41,167 nucleotides of DNA from Mycoplasmataceae bacterium (GTDB taxonomy: Bacteria > Bacillota_I > Bacilli_A > Mycoplasmatales > Mycoplasmoidaceae), in the NCBI GenBank assembly GCA_031284985.1, contig JAITWZ010000053.1:1-41167 (forward strand), read 5' to 3'. The notes under the pieces are model-generated. The model had not been told where the DNA came from. It saw only the letters and a program-made list of their open reading frames with translations, and searched no databases. Shown here piece by piece: positions 10,217 to 20,930 of this stretch (within the stretch, counting starts at the first letter, position 1; every line of letters begins with the position of its first letter). The position numbers were made by a program, and so were the translations under genes.

Positions 10217-11116
10217 ATGTCAAAATACCCCATAAGACAATTAGAAAATATTGTCTCAGCTATTTGTAAAAAGCACCATTATAAATGTGTTTTTTATTGC
10301 GAGGGATGAATAATTAACATTCAGTCAAAGTCGAAGTCAATTTTTATCTATGGTTACAGTTTTAGTTGTAATAATGCTGTGGTTAGTAATATTTGTTGTG
10401 ATAAAAGTGCCACCAGCGCTATACTAAGCGCTAACAAGATTGCATGTTTTGAACACATATATTTCACTAAAGATTTTTATACAGAGAAAGAACTATTAGC
10501 GACTTTCCATAGCAATAAAAATAATGTTGTAATCAAACCAAATACTGGAACTAGTGGCATAGATGTTTATCATTGTACCAAACAGGATGATTTTTTAAAG
10601 AAAAGTATGCACATTATAAAGCATTATCCAGGCTTAGCAATTTCACCTTTCTACAACTATAATATCGAATATCGAGTTGTTGTCAATAACGGCAAGATTA
10701 TATTATCATTATGCAAGGAAAAAAGTCATATTATTGGTGATGGTATAAATAATGTTGAATCGCTTTCGAAGCAAAAAAATATTAACCCAACCACAATCTT
10801 AGGTGTTGATAAAAATTACTTACCAGCACAACATGAAAAAGTATATATCAACTGAAAGCATAATTTATCACAAGGTGGTGTAATCGCAGAAATGAGTCCA
10901 AGCATTGAAAAGCAATTAGCTAAAATAGTTGTTAGAATTTGTAAAATTATTGACATTAAATTTTTTTCAATAGATTTTGCAATCATTGATGATAAACCAA
11001 TTGTAGTGGAAATCAATAGTGGTGTTATGCTAGAAAAATATAGTAGTTTTGATCAACAGCATTATCAAAGAGCATACAAAATATATGAAGACATAATTAC
11101 TGAATTACTAAAATAA
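10217..11116 (+). CDS. stand-alone ATP-grasp ligase (cyanophycin synthetase / GshF C-terminal type)
   Basis: A 299-aa ATP-grasp enzyme; the fold joins a carboxylate to an amine through an acyl-phosphate. Visible parts: VVIKPNTGTSGIDVYHC (about 111-127, ATP-binding lysine strand), NIEYRVVVNNGKIILSL, the loop HIIGDGINNVESL, NLSQGG (corresponding to NLSTGG of CphA-like proteins), and the metal-binding end FAIIDDKPIVVEINSG. Cyanophycin synthetase and the bifunctional glutathione synthetase GshF share this arrangement, but their partner domains are absent, so the substrate is unknown. TGA at 10307 and 10855 encodes Trp. It lies 1 bp before mnmE. Glutathione or amino-acid ligation is possible but unproven. 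Confidence 0.75.
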
Positions 11117-11117
11117 A

Positions 11118-12443
11118 ATGTCCACTATCGTCGCTTTAGCTACAGCTCCCATCAATTGCGCCATTCACATTATTCGTGTTTCAGGGGAAGAGACATACAA
11201 AATTATTAATCAGATTGTTGATAAACAAATCACTAGAAGTGGGTATAGCATTCAGCGGGTAAATATCCTTGATAAGCACAAACACATTGATGATGTATTA
11301 ATAATGAAGTTTGTTGCTCCAAAAAGCTTTACTGGGGAAGATTTAATTGAAATTAATTGTCATGGAGGAATTTTCTTAGCTAAAAAAATTATCAGTTTAT
11401 TAATCCGGAATGGTGCTAAGATGGCATTGCCTGGTGATTTCTCCAAACGTGCTTTTTTAAATAAAAAAATAAATATTAACCAGGCACAAGCAATCAACAA
11501 CTTGATTAATGCCAATAGCGATTATGCCATTGACATTGCCAATAATGGTCTTAATCAACAAATTAATGACAACTTTATTAAAATTACTGAATCACTATTT
11601 AAAATAATTGGTCAATTAGAAGTCAATATAGATTATCCAGAGTATGATGATGTGCCACAATTAACAACTAAAAAAATCATTGAATTGCTCCTACAAATTA
11701 AAACACAATTACAGCATAATATCGAAAATTCTAACGCATCATTAAAATTTCTAAAAGGGATAAATTTAGCTATCGTTGGAAAACCAAACGTGGGGAAATC
11801 ATCACTGTTAAATGCCTTAGTTAATGAAGAAAAAGCAATTGTTTCAAATATCCCAGGAACAACTAGAGATCTTGTTGAAGCGTCTTTTAAGTTGAATGAT
11901 TTAACTTTTAATGTAATCGATACTGCTGGAATTCGTGACAAAAGCGATAATAAAATTGAAAAAATCGGTATTGAGAGATCATTAGCATCAATTGATAAGG
12001 CTGATTTTATACTATTAGTAGTTGATGGTAGTAAACAATTAGATAGTGCTGATAAAAAATTAATGAGCCTTCTAAAAAATAAAAAACATCTAATTATTGC
12101 AAATAAATCAGATTTGAAAAAGCAGCAAAAAACTGCAGCTATTCAAATAAGTGCTAAAAATAATAATATTAGTAATTTACTAACAGCTCTAACGAAGGAA
12201 TTTAAGAATATTACCATCAATACTAACCAACTTATTCTACAGTCTATTGATTGTATTGAGATTGTATCACAAACATGCTTGTTAATTCAACAATGTATCG
12301 ATGCAATGAACACCAAACAAACAATTGACATACAGATGAGCAAACTACATAATGCCTATGAAAATTTGCTATTAATAACAGGGGCAACGACCAATTATAA
12401 TTTCATCACGGAATTATTTAAGAAATTTTGTTTAGGCAAATAA
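11118..12443 (+). CDS. mnmE: tRNA modification GTPase MnmE (TrmE)
   Basis: A 441-aa GTPase which, with MnmG, installs the cmnm5 group on U34 of certain tRNAs. The N-terminal THF-binding domain opens with the typical MSTIVALATAP; the inserted G domain begins with GKPNVGKSS near residues 221-229, followed by PGTTRD, DTAG and NKSD; the helical domain ends in the conserved FCLGK, whose Cys is catalytically important. Length is normal. There are no Trp codons. It follows the ATP-grasp gene by 1 bp and closes the holA operon. Confidence 0.97.
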   Translation: MSTIVALATAPINCAIHIIRVSGEETYKIINQIVDKQITRSGYSIQRVNILDKHKHIDDVLIMKFVAPKSFTGEDLIEINCHGGIFLAKKIISLLIRNGAKMALPGDFSKRAFLNKKININQAQAINNLINANSDYAIDIANNGLNQQINDNFIKITESLFKIIGQLEVNIDYPEYDDVPQLTTKKIIELLLQIKTQLQHNIENSNASLKFLKGINLAIVGKPNVGKSSLLNALVNEEKAIVSNIPGTTRDLVEASFKLNDLTFNVIDTAGIRDKSDNKIEKIGIERSLASIDKADFILLVVDGSKQLDSADKKLMSLLKNKKHLIIANKSDLKKQQKTAAIQISAKNNNISNLLTALTKEFKNITINTNQLILQSIDCIEIVSQTCLLIQQCIDAMNTKQTIDIQMSKLHNAYENLLLITGATTNYNFITELFKKFCLGK

Positions 12444-12487
12444 TTTAATGGTGTTGCCTACTAAACATTTGCTGTAGATGAAAGTTA

Positions 12488-12493
12488 TATAAT
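12488..12493 (+). promoter_or_regulatory. -10 box of the 578-aa lipoprotein gene
   Basis: TATAAT ending 8 bp before the ATG at 12502; predicts a leader of no more than a few nucleotides. Confidence 0.5.
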
Positions 12494-12501
12494 ATATACA
12501 T

Positions 12502-14238
12502 ATGTATCATAAAAAAAGATGATGATGTTTATTAGTGCCAGCAGCGTTACTTATTTTATTACTACCAATCGTCTTAACATCTTGTAGTGATGTTAAGAAA
12601 ACTAGTGGTAGTTTTTCCACAACTAGCACTAGCAGAATTACCCCTTCATATAATGGTTTTAGTGTTGAATCAAGCGAAAATGATGCTTTTAGAACTTTAG
12701 GTGACATAACAACTAATTACATCCCTTCAAGTGGGATTGATTGTTTCCCAATGATCAAAAAAAATCAACAACTTACCAACCGTTGTGCAGAAGCTATTCG
12801 TGCTAAAATGGGAGCAATTGGCATTGCTGATGTTGATTATTCATTGAATATTTATCCTAGTGGTGATGCTAATTGAACCGATACTGCAAAACCTTACATG
12901 ATTTGAAACATTGATGTATATTTAAATGAAGATCGATATCAAACAACTAATGGTAAGTTAAACTTTACGGTTAAACAAATTGTTACTAATCCAACTAATG
13001 ATATCAAAAAAACAGTTAATGTCTTTAAAGTTGATAAATTAACAAAAGGTGTGGGCTTTAGCGATAGTAAATTTTTAATAACGAATGAAAAGGGTAAATT
13101 ACTAACCGCTGTGGCTAATTCAACAGCCATTGATGGTCTAAGGTTTGAATATAGCACCCAACTTAAATTTGGCGCATCTGATGACACTTATCGTTTTAAT
13201 GTTTCTAGTAGTGGAATTATTATTAGTAGTATGGACGGAGCATTTGATAATTTCGATACTTCAAGCATCAATAACGGAATGATTGGTTTGACTCTAGAGC
13301 GTGAAAATGTCTACGAATCTAATGGCAATTACAACATTTGTTTTGATGTTGCTGTTAAAAACGGTACTACTTGAGGATATGTTCCTGGTCTTTCAGACAA
13401 CAATGGTGCTGCAATTTTTGAGAAATATATATTTAATGCTAATCTATACCGAGACATTGAAGTAGATGGTGTGAATAATTTTCTCTTAAGCCCTGAACCA
13501 TACCTTCCGCGTGCTATTGGCACTACAATCGCACCAGACTACCGTTATTGAATGTCTAATCACCCAGATTTCCAAGCTCCAATTTTTTTTGATGATTTAG
13601 TTTTATATGGTGTATTAAATAATTCGCATGTTGATATGCCAGTTATTATTTTAAGAGCATTCTGAAATACTTATTGAAATTTAGCATATGGTTTGAAACT
13701 TTCAGGCGTTAATGTCACTAAAATTACCCTAAGTGTTGATCGCATCAATGCTTATCGAAATGGACATCTACCAAACGGTTTACCAATGACTGGTGGTGAT
13801 TGAAATTTTAATTTTGATATTAAAAACTTACAGATAACTATTTATTATGATAATGAAAAGGTTTATTTGAAAGATGTTATAAACACAACAAATAAAATGC
13901 GTTTCTTTATGACTGGAATAAGCGCCAACAGTGGTAGTGATGTATACACAATGTTAACACATAATTACACACCATTTACCATTGCTGATAATCCATTTAC
14001 AGCACAAAATTTAAAACTTCCGCTATTATATTTAGGTGTTACACGCAATGGTGTGAATTCTCCTAATGGGGTTGACCAATGCTTCACTTTTAATCGTAGT
14101 GGTGAATGTGCTACATTAATTAACAATTCTACTCGCAGCAATATCATACTAATTGCACATCGCGACGACACTTTCATACGTGACGAAAATGTTTGTTTGT
14201 ATAATTATCCTAATAACCCGAACTTGAATGCGGCATAA
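12502..14238 (+). CDS. hypothetical lipoprotein, 578 aa
   Basis: A secreted lipoprotein anchored on the outer face of the membrane. The signal peptide is basic at the start (MYHKKRWW, where the WW pair is encoded by TGA TGA), then a hydrophobic core, then lipobox LTSC with Cys28 as the lipidation site. The mature part is Ser/Thr/Asn-rich, beta-like and contains many TGA-coded Trp. I recognise no enzymatic motif or named family; it may be a surface antigen or adhesin. The start is set by the lipobox and by the TATAAT box just upstream. It lies 2 bp before aspS, which may depend on its promoter. Confidence 0.85.
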
Positions 14239-14240
14239 TT

Positions 14241-15536
14241 ATGGTTTACACTAATATTGATAAATTAAAATTTGATAAAACCTCTACAGTCCAAGGTTTT
14301 GTTACCTCAATTCGTAATAAACAAAATATCGCTTTTCTAGTAATCAAAGATATTAGTGGTCTATTACAAATCACTATTGTAAAAAGTAATAATGATAAAT
14401 TTAATCAAATATTGGATCAGATTACTGCCCAATCACTTTTGACAATTACAGGTACTTTAAAATCCAACCCAGTGGTTAAATTAAATCAGAGAGAGTTTAT
14501 CCCATCAGAGATTAAAATCGAAACAATCTCTGCATCACCATTACCGCTTGATGATACTTCTTTAATAGATACACGTCTAGATTATCGTTGAGTTGATCTA
14601 CGTAGCGAACGAAATCAATTAATCTTTAAAGTGCAAACATGCTTAGCAAATGCATTACGAACTTTTTTATTAAAAAAAGATTTTATTGAAATCCACACCC
14701 CTAAATTAATTGCAACCGCTAGTGAATCTGGAAGTGAAGTGTTTGAAATTTCCAATTATTTTGACAAAAAGGCATATTTGGCTCAATCGCCACAATTTTA
14801 CAAACAAATGGCGATTACAGGTGGTTTGGAAAGGGTATTTGAAGTCGGACCAGTTTTCCGTGCAGAAAAATCACGTTCTAATCGTCATGCTACAGAATTT
14901 ACAGGATTTGATTTGGAATTTACTAATGTTAGAAATGTCACTGATGTGATGAAATTCGAGGAAGCTTTCCTTAAATATGGACTTGGGGCTGTAGAAAAAA
15001 AATATGGTAAGGATATTGAGCGATTATTCAATATTCCAGTCAATGCACCAAAGAAGAAAATGCCAATTATGCAACTTAGTGAGATCTTTAAAGAACTAGC
15101 AGAAAGATATAATTTCCACGTCCCACCAGCTGAACAAACAGACCTAAATGCTGAAGGTGAAAAATTAGCAGCACAATTAGCTAAAGAAAAATTTGATAGT
15201 GAATTTTTATTTGTAGTTGGATATGATAAGTCTACTCGACCATTTTACCACCAACGTGATAAAAAAGGAGTTCCTCAAGGCTTTGATTTAATATATCGTG
15301 GTGTGGAGATTACTTCTGGTGCTGTACGAGAACATCGTTACGATATATTAAAACAACAAGCTGATGAAAAATCATTAGCTAAAGATGTTGAATTCTATTT
15401 ACAATTTTTTAAATATGGTGCTCCACCACATGGTGGTTTTGGCATTGGACTTGACCGTGTGACAATGTTATTATTAGGTTTAACATTAAAAGAAGCCACA
15501 CTATGTTTCCGTGGTCCAGATCGCTTGTTACCATAG
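14241..15536 (+). CDS. aspS: aspartyl-tRNA synthetase, archaeal/eukaryotic type
   Basis: A 431-aa class IIb synthetase. The OB-fold anticodon domain (about 1-110) is followed by the catalytic core: HTPKLIATASESGSEVF, YLAQSPQFYKQM, motif 2 VFRAEKSRSNRHATEF near 207-222, and motif 3 GGFGIGLDRVTMLLLG near 395-410. Length and motifs match the archaeal/eukaryotic AspRS: it lacks the large GAD insertion domain of the roughly 560-600-aa bacterial form. The EITSGAVREHRYDIL segment argues against AsnRS, which has IIGGSQRE there. The usual FPRDPKRL end is changed to CFRGPDRL. Whether it also charges tRNA-Asn cannot be told. TGA (Trp) at 14589 continues the frame. Confidence 0.9.
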
Positions 15537-15571
15537 TTAAATTGGATATTAACTACTAAAAAACTCTTATA

Positions 15572-17332
15572 TTATTGTTTTTCTTGCTGGTGTTCCATCT
15601 TTTTAGTTGGTGTAATTCCCAGTAGCACAAGTCCGTTTGCAAGTACTTGCTTAATTGCTTTACATAATAAAATACGTTGCGCAGATATGGCACGTGTTTT
15701 TTGATTCTGATCATCAACTATCTTAGTTGTTTCATAATAGTTATGAAAAGAACTAGCTAAATTATATAAATATGTTGTAATGGCATTAACTTGATATTTA
15801 GTAGCACAGAATTGTATTAAGCTTCGATAGTATAGCAACATATTCATCAATAGTCGTTCCTCATTTGTCTTAATCTGGTTTACACGATATTCAGTTTTAA
15901 ATTTATTTTTAAATTTTGTAAAAAAACCAACATTATTTATTTCGTTATATTTTTTGATTAAACTAACTATTCGTGAATGAGCATATTGCACATAAAACAA
16001 CGGATTGGAAGAATTTTTATTAAGTACCTTATCAACATCAATATCAAGGTGAGATGATTCAAATGAAGTTGCAACTAAAAATCATCTAGCTGCATCTTTA
16101 CCAATTGTATCTAATAAAAAATCAATTGTGATAGAATCTCCAGACCTCTTAGACATTTTAAATTCCTTACCATTTTTTGTTAAATGCACCATCTGTTGGA
16201 CAAATACATGCATTTTCTCTTTAGCAAATCCTAACATTTGCATCGCAATACTCATTCGCTCAATATAACTTTTGTGGTCAGCACCCCAAATATTAAATAT
16301 CATATCATAATTTCTTAATAATTTAATTTTATGATAAGCAATATCTGGTAAAAAATAAGTATATGTGCCATCTGTTTTAATTAATACTCGATCCTTTTCA
16401 TCGCTAAATTGAGTAGTTTTCAAAAATGTAGCTCCATCTTTTTGATAAGTATATTCACGTAAATCATATAGCACCTGGTCAATTAAATTAGTCTTATAAA
16501 TACTTGATTCACTTGTAAAAATATCAAATTTAACACTAAAACTTGCTAATGATTTTCTAATCATATTTAACATATTACCAACGGCAAATACACGGAAAAA
16601 ATTATTAGTTTCAGGATCGGTAATTTTTTCATCATCATACACGGTATTTAGATATTTTGTTCCGTATATTTTATTAACTTCCTTAGCAATTGTGACGATT
16701 TCATCACCATTGTAACCGTCTTTTGGTATTTTAACAACTTTGTTATTTTCTTGTAAGTAACGGATTAAAACAGACAAGGCAAGTTTATCAATTTGGTTTC
16801 CAGCATCATTAATATAATATTCACGATTGACTTTAATTCCATAAGTTTTCCAAATATTTACAAGAGCATCACCATAAGCAGCATTACGTGCATGACCAAT
16901 ATGGAGTAATCCAGTTGGATTTGCTGAAACAAACTCGATATTATAAAACAATTTTTTCTTATTAAAACGACCATAACTTTTTTTCATAGTAAGAATTTGT
17001 TTCATATTTTTTAATAACCACTTGGTGCTAATAAAGAAATTGATAAAACCTGGTTTAGTGAATGTAACAACACTAAAGAAATTACGGTAATTTGATAATT
17101 TATTAATTATGTAATGTGCATATTGTTCAATTTTATTAGGTTGGGCATCAATTGTTAATAAGAAATTTGTAGAATAATCACCAAATACTAGATTACGAGA
17201 CCTTTCAACTGAAATTTTAATAGTATTCACATTTAAATTAGTTTCACCTAAAAACGTTGAATAATTACTTATAACCCTTTTTAAGATTTTTTCAATTATT
17301 TCAATAACTGTATAGTCTTGTCTGTTAGTCAT
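15572..17332 (-). CDS. argS: arginyl-tRNA synthetase
   Basis: A 586-aa class I synthetase. The N-terminal additional domain comes first, then the signature SANPTGLLHIGHARNAAYGD, which includes the HIGH motif (about residues 142-146). KMSKRSGD near 392 is the KMSKS region, and the C-terminal DALR anticodon-binding domain ends with LLGITPTKKM. The ATG at 17332 is preferred over an upstream in-frame GTG at 17377 because the family N-terminus fits and a TATAAT ends only 6 bp before it. One TGA (Trp) at 16081 joins the catalytic and anticodon parts. It converges with aspS across a 35-bp gap. Confidence 0.96.
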
Positions 17333-17338
17333 ATATAA

Positions 17339-17344
17339 ATTATA
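17339..17344 (-). promoter_or_regulatory. -10 box of argS
   Basis: TATAAT on the minus strand, 6 bp before the argS ATG at 17332; a leaderless mRNA is predicted. Confidence 0.55.
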
Positions 17345-17387
17345 GAATATGGCACAAGCATTTGGTTTTTTCTTCACTAAAATATAC

Positions 17388-17393
17388 TATAAT
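17388..17393 (+). promoter_or_regulatory. -10 box of the 616-aa membrane protein gene
   Basis: TATAAT on the plus strand, 26 bp before the ATG at 17420. It is divergent from the argS promoter and would give a leader of about 20 nt. Confidence 0.5.
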
Positions 17394-17419
17394 ATAGTTA
17401 TATATTCATTTAAAACGAT

Positions 17420-19270
17420 ATGAAAGTTGATAAAAATTACACCAATGACTCACTACATGTAGTATCCTACTTTGAAGACACCTTAAGGGGAAAACATCAC
17501 GAAAACGTTAAAAACTTTTTTGAACGAGAAATTCAAAAAAAATCAAAAATCAACATAGGCGAGAATAAGGATACCATTGAAAAACTTCATGCAAGCGAGG
17601 AAAATGCTAAAAAAATTAAAGAAAAGATGAATAGTCTTAGTATTTTTAGGGGTTTATCTATTGCTGGTCTCATTTTATTCGTACTTGGTGGTATCGTACT
17701 GTTGGTTGCCCAAAGTGAGATCACTGAATTAGATTTTTGACTAAAAATTACTCTAGGGGTTCTTAGTATAGTTATTGGTTTGAGTGCAATTATCCCGATA
17801 GTTCAATTATCTAGACGATTAAAAGAAGAAGCTGTAGTTTTAAAAAAATATAATGATGAAATTGATAATTATACTGCTGAAAGCTGAAAACAAACTGAAT
17901 GTGTTAATGAGCTCTTTGATGCAAAACATACTTTTAGGCTTATTGAACAAACAATGCCAACATTTAAAATAAATGATTTTTTAGACTCGAAAAGTTTTTA
18001 CCCATGACTCAAATATACAAGTACTGATGATGATGAAAGTATAATTGATGTACGTAGTGGTTCAATAAGAAATAATCCTTTTATTGTCTTAAAAAGAAAA
18101 CGGTGCCAAATCACATCTCAAGCGTATAGTGGTAGTATTACTGTTTCATGACAAGTGACTACTGGCTCTGGCGAAAACAAACAAACTTACACGCACACAG
18201 AAGTTGTATCAGCAACAATCTATAAACCTATGCCAATTTATACTATTGGTATGCACGCCACGTTTCTCCATGATGTTGCTGAAGAATTAAATTTTAGTGG
18301 TGGAAAATCAGCAAGGCTCTTGATTGACAAAAAGAAGGATAAGCACAAGCAATTTGCTATGGAAAATGATGAATTCAATGATTTATTCCCTACGGTACGT
18401 AATAGTGAACAGCACTATCGTGTATTGTTTACACCACTAGCTCAAGAAGAAATGGTAAAATTGTTGAAACATCGTAATGATTATGCATTTGCAAAGGATG
18501 GAAAACTAAATATTGTACATTCAAATAGTTTTAATCAAATAAGCATGAATGCTGACCCTAGTTGTTATTTTCATAATGACTTTGAAGTTATTAAAAATAC
18601 TTTTATAAATTTTAATATTGATTATTTATACAACCTTTATTTTTCTTTAGCGCCAATATTAACCATACCGTTATATCAACAAATGGAAGGTAAGAAAACG
18701 AAAGCGCCAGCGAGCCAAAAAGGAAAATTTAGTTACTTTGAGCATGAATCTGTTGCCAACAATATGCATGGTGAGAAGAAATTTGCCCACATCGACTGTG
18801 CCACAGACAGTATTTTAAAAACAAAGTTAATAGAAAGTGGTGATACGCATGACTTAGTCGAAGTTACTGCTTATGGTTACAGGGCAGTTCCACGTATTGA
18901 ATATGTTCATAAAAGTGACTCACGTGGTGTTCCCCACACTATTCCAGTCCACTGAACTGAATATATCGCAGTACAGAATAAAGGCATATTCATTGTACAA
19001 GAATCACCAAAGGCTTTAAGTCAAAAACAATTCAATCGTGTTGGTGATACAAATAAAAAGATTGCTGACTTAATTGAAACACCATATAAAATTGGTTCAT
19101 TATTAAGTTACGTGCCAAAGAAATCATTTACAAAAAAACACACACAAGAAATTATTGAATTATTATTAGCTGAAGAAAAAAATGAGGCCGAGAAAAAAAC
19201 ACCTATTGCAAAAACTCCTATCAAGAAAAATGTTGCTAAAAAAAGAAAACCTAAACCTAAAGATAAGTAA
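17420..19270 (+). CDS. hypothetical two-TM protein with large C-terminal domain
   Basis: A 616-aa protein. A charged, coiled-coil-like N-terminus (about 1-70) leads to two TM helices at about 77-98 and 108-128, then another charged helical stretch. A large soluble domain of roughly 430 residues follows; the closely spaced pair of helices makes it cytoplasmic with the N-terminus. The tail is Lys/Pro-rich with near-repeats (KKTPIAKTPIKK). The overall layout recalls DUF3137-type proteins, but I cannot confirm that and recognise no active site. TGA (Trp) occurs at several sites. It ends 8 bp before the convergent obg stop. Confidence 0.8.
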
Positions 19271-19278
19271 TTAAGTAT

Positions 19279-20568
19279 TTAATCAATCAAGAATTCTTGT
19301 CCACAGATAACCATTGTATCTCCATGTTTAGCACCCATGCCAATGGCTTTTGTCTCTGCACCACTAGACTCTATTTTTTGGTTAAAACGAATAACATTAT
19401 CAGCTGTTGTTAACGGAATCTTATGAAACCAGTATTGCAAGTAAGGACTTTCAACCATATATTTTCCATCTTCAATTTTAGAGATTACAACAGCTTTTTC
19501 AATGTCCGGTTCTCGATTACGTTTCTCGCGTACAACTGGTTCAGAAATTACTGGCTCTGGAATTGGTTTAATTTTTTTGATAATTTTTTCATATTTAGAA
19601 AATACATCATTTAGTAGTTGATTTACATTATCTTGCTTCAAGCCACTAATACCATATATCTTTTTATCAACTTTACTCTGTAAAAGTTTTAGATTCTTTT
19701 CACTACCAATTGCATCAATTTTATTACCGATAGTAAGAATTGGTTTATCAGCTAATGCCGAATTATATGAAGACAATTCATTTTTAATTACATTGTAGTC
19801 ATTTAAAACATCATCAGTATCTTCGGGATTTAATGAAATTAAATGAATTAAAATATGACATCGCTCAATATGCTTTAAAAATTCATGCCCTAAGCCTTTA
19901 CCTTGTGAAGCACCTTCAATTAACCCAGGAATATCAGCAAAAACCAATTTTTGTTTACCTTTTAAAACCGTACCCAATACTGGTGTTAAAGTTGTAAATT
20001 GATAATTAGCAGTCTTGGGGTGGGCATTAGATATAGTGCCAATTAGAGTAGATTTTCCAGCATTTGGTAAACCAACCAATCCTACATCAGCAACATATTT
20101 TAATTCCAATGAAACTTCTTTTTCTTCTCCTAAATCACCATTTTCATATAGAGATGGAATACGATTATGAGAGTTTTTAAAGTATGCATTACCGTGTCCA
20201 CCCTTTCCTCCGTGACAACATATGTAATGTTGTTCGTTTTGTAAAATGTCACATAATATTTCACCAGTATTACGATCATATATTGTTGTGCCGATTGGTA
20301 CATATATTAAAGTATTCTCACCACCTTTGCCAGATGACATTTGTACTCCACCCTTGCCACCATTAGCTGCACAAATCATTTTTTTATTACGAAAATCAAA
20401 TAAAGTATTGATATTATGGCTACCTACGAAAATAATATCACCACCTTTACCGCCTTCACCACCTCATGGACCACCTTCATCTACGTGTGCTTCACGGCGT
20501 CAAGCAACAATTCCAGCACCACCGTTGCCTGCTTTAAGTTTTATAGTCGCGGAATCAACAAACTGCAT
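19279..20568 (-). CDS. obg: GTPase Obg (ObgE/CgtA)
   Basis: A 429-aa Obg GTPase involved in 50S assembly and stress signalling. The Gly-rich Obg fold (about 1-158) is followed by the G domain with GLPNAGKST, the switch TTLTP, DIPGLIEGA and NKID, and a C-terminal OCT domain (about 360-429), found only in some Obg proteins including those of mollicutes. Two TGA codons (Trp) lie in the N-terminal domain, so the true start at 20568 is upstream of what a standard-code reading shows. Its promoter overlaps that of the divergent DivIVA-like gene. Confidence 0.96.
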
Positions 20569-20577
20569 ATCAACCTT

Positions 20578-20589
20578 ATTATATATAAT
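20578..20589. promoter_or_regulatory. palindromic divergent -10 region, obg (-) / DivIVA-like (+)
   Basis: ATTATATATAAT is perfectly palindromic and gives TATAAT on the minus strand (20578-20583, 9 bp before the obg ATG) and on the plus strand (20584-20589). Polymerase could bind in only one orientation at a time, which would couple the two genes inversely. Confidence 0.55.
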
Positions 20590-20607
20590 ATTTATGTGGT
20601 GCAAACC

Positions 20608-20922
20608 ATGGTTACTATGGAAAAGGAAATAGAAGATTTTTTAATAAAGGTAGAAAACAAGGAATTTCACCGTCCTGGAAGAGATGGTCGAGCATATGAT
20701 GCTGATGAAGTTGATGAATATTTTGACAAAATTATTAGTGCAGTTTCACGTTTATTAACGCATGTGAATGAGCTTGAACAACACAATGCTGGTTTAAAAG
20801 AAGTTAATAATGAAAATCGTAAAAATATTGAAACAGCTAACCAATGTATTAGTGCTTTAAAAGAAGAATTAAACTTGTACAAGAGTGAAGGTTATACTGT
20901 TGACCGTAAATCCACTAAGTAA
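20608..20922 (+). CDS. DivIVA/GpsB-like coiled-coil protein
   Basis: A 104-aa protein with a DivIVA-type N-terminal motif: a short helix, then FHRPGRDGRAYDADEVDEYF (about 18-37), matching the membrane-binding region before the coiled coil. A heptad-like coiled coil continues to about residue 92. In Firmicutes such proteins mark curved membrane at division sites; with ftsZ and mraZ in the window a division role is reasonable. The start is uncertain: in-frame GTG 20599, ATG 20608 and ATG 20617 all follow the -10 box. I chose 20608. Confidence 0.75.
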   Translation: MVTMEKEIEDFLIKVENKEFHRPGRDGRAYDADEVDEYFDKIISAVSRLLTHVNELEQHNAGLKEVNNENRKNIETANQCISALKEELNLYKSEGYTVDRKSTK

Positions 20923-20930
20923 GTACAATT

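Noticed and set aside
14241-15536. Asparaginyl-tRNA synthetase
   Set aside because: The EITSGA segment and GGFGIGLDR motif 3 fit AspRS; AsnRS has IIGGSQRE-type residues.
20594-20632. ATG at 20594 as start of a gene
   Set aside because: It opens only a 12-codon frame; the DivIVA-like protein uses a different frame.
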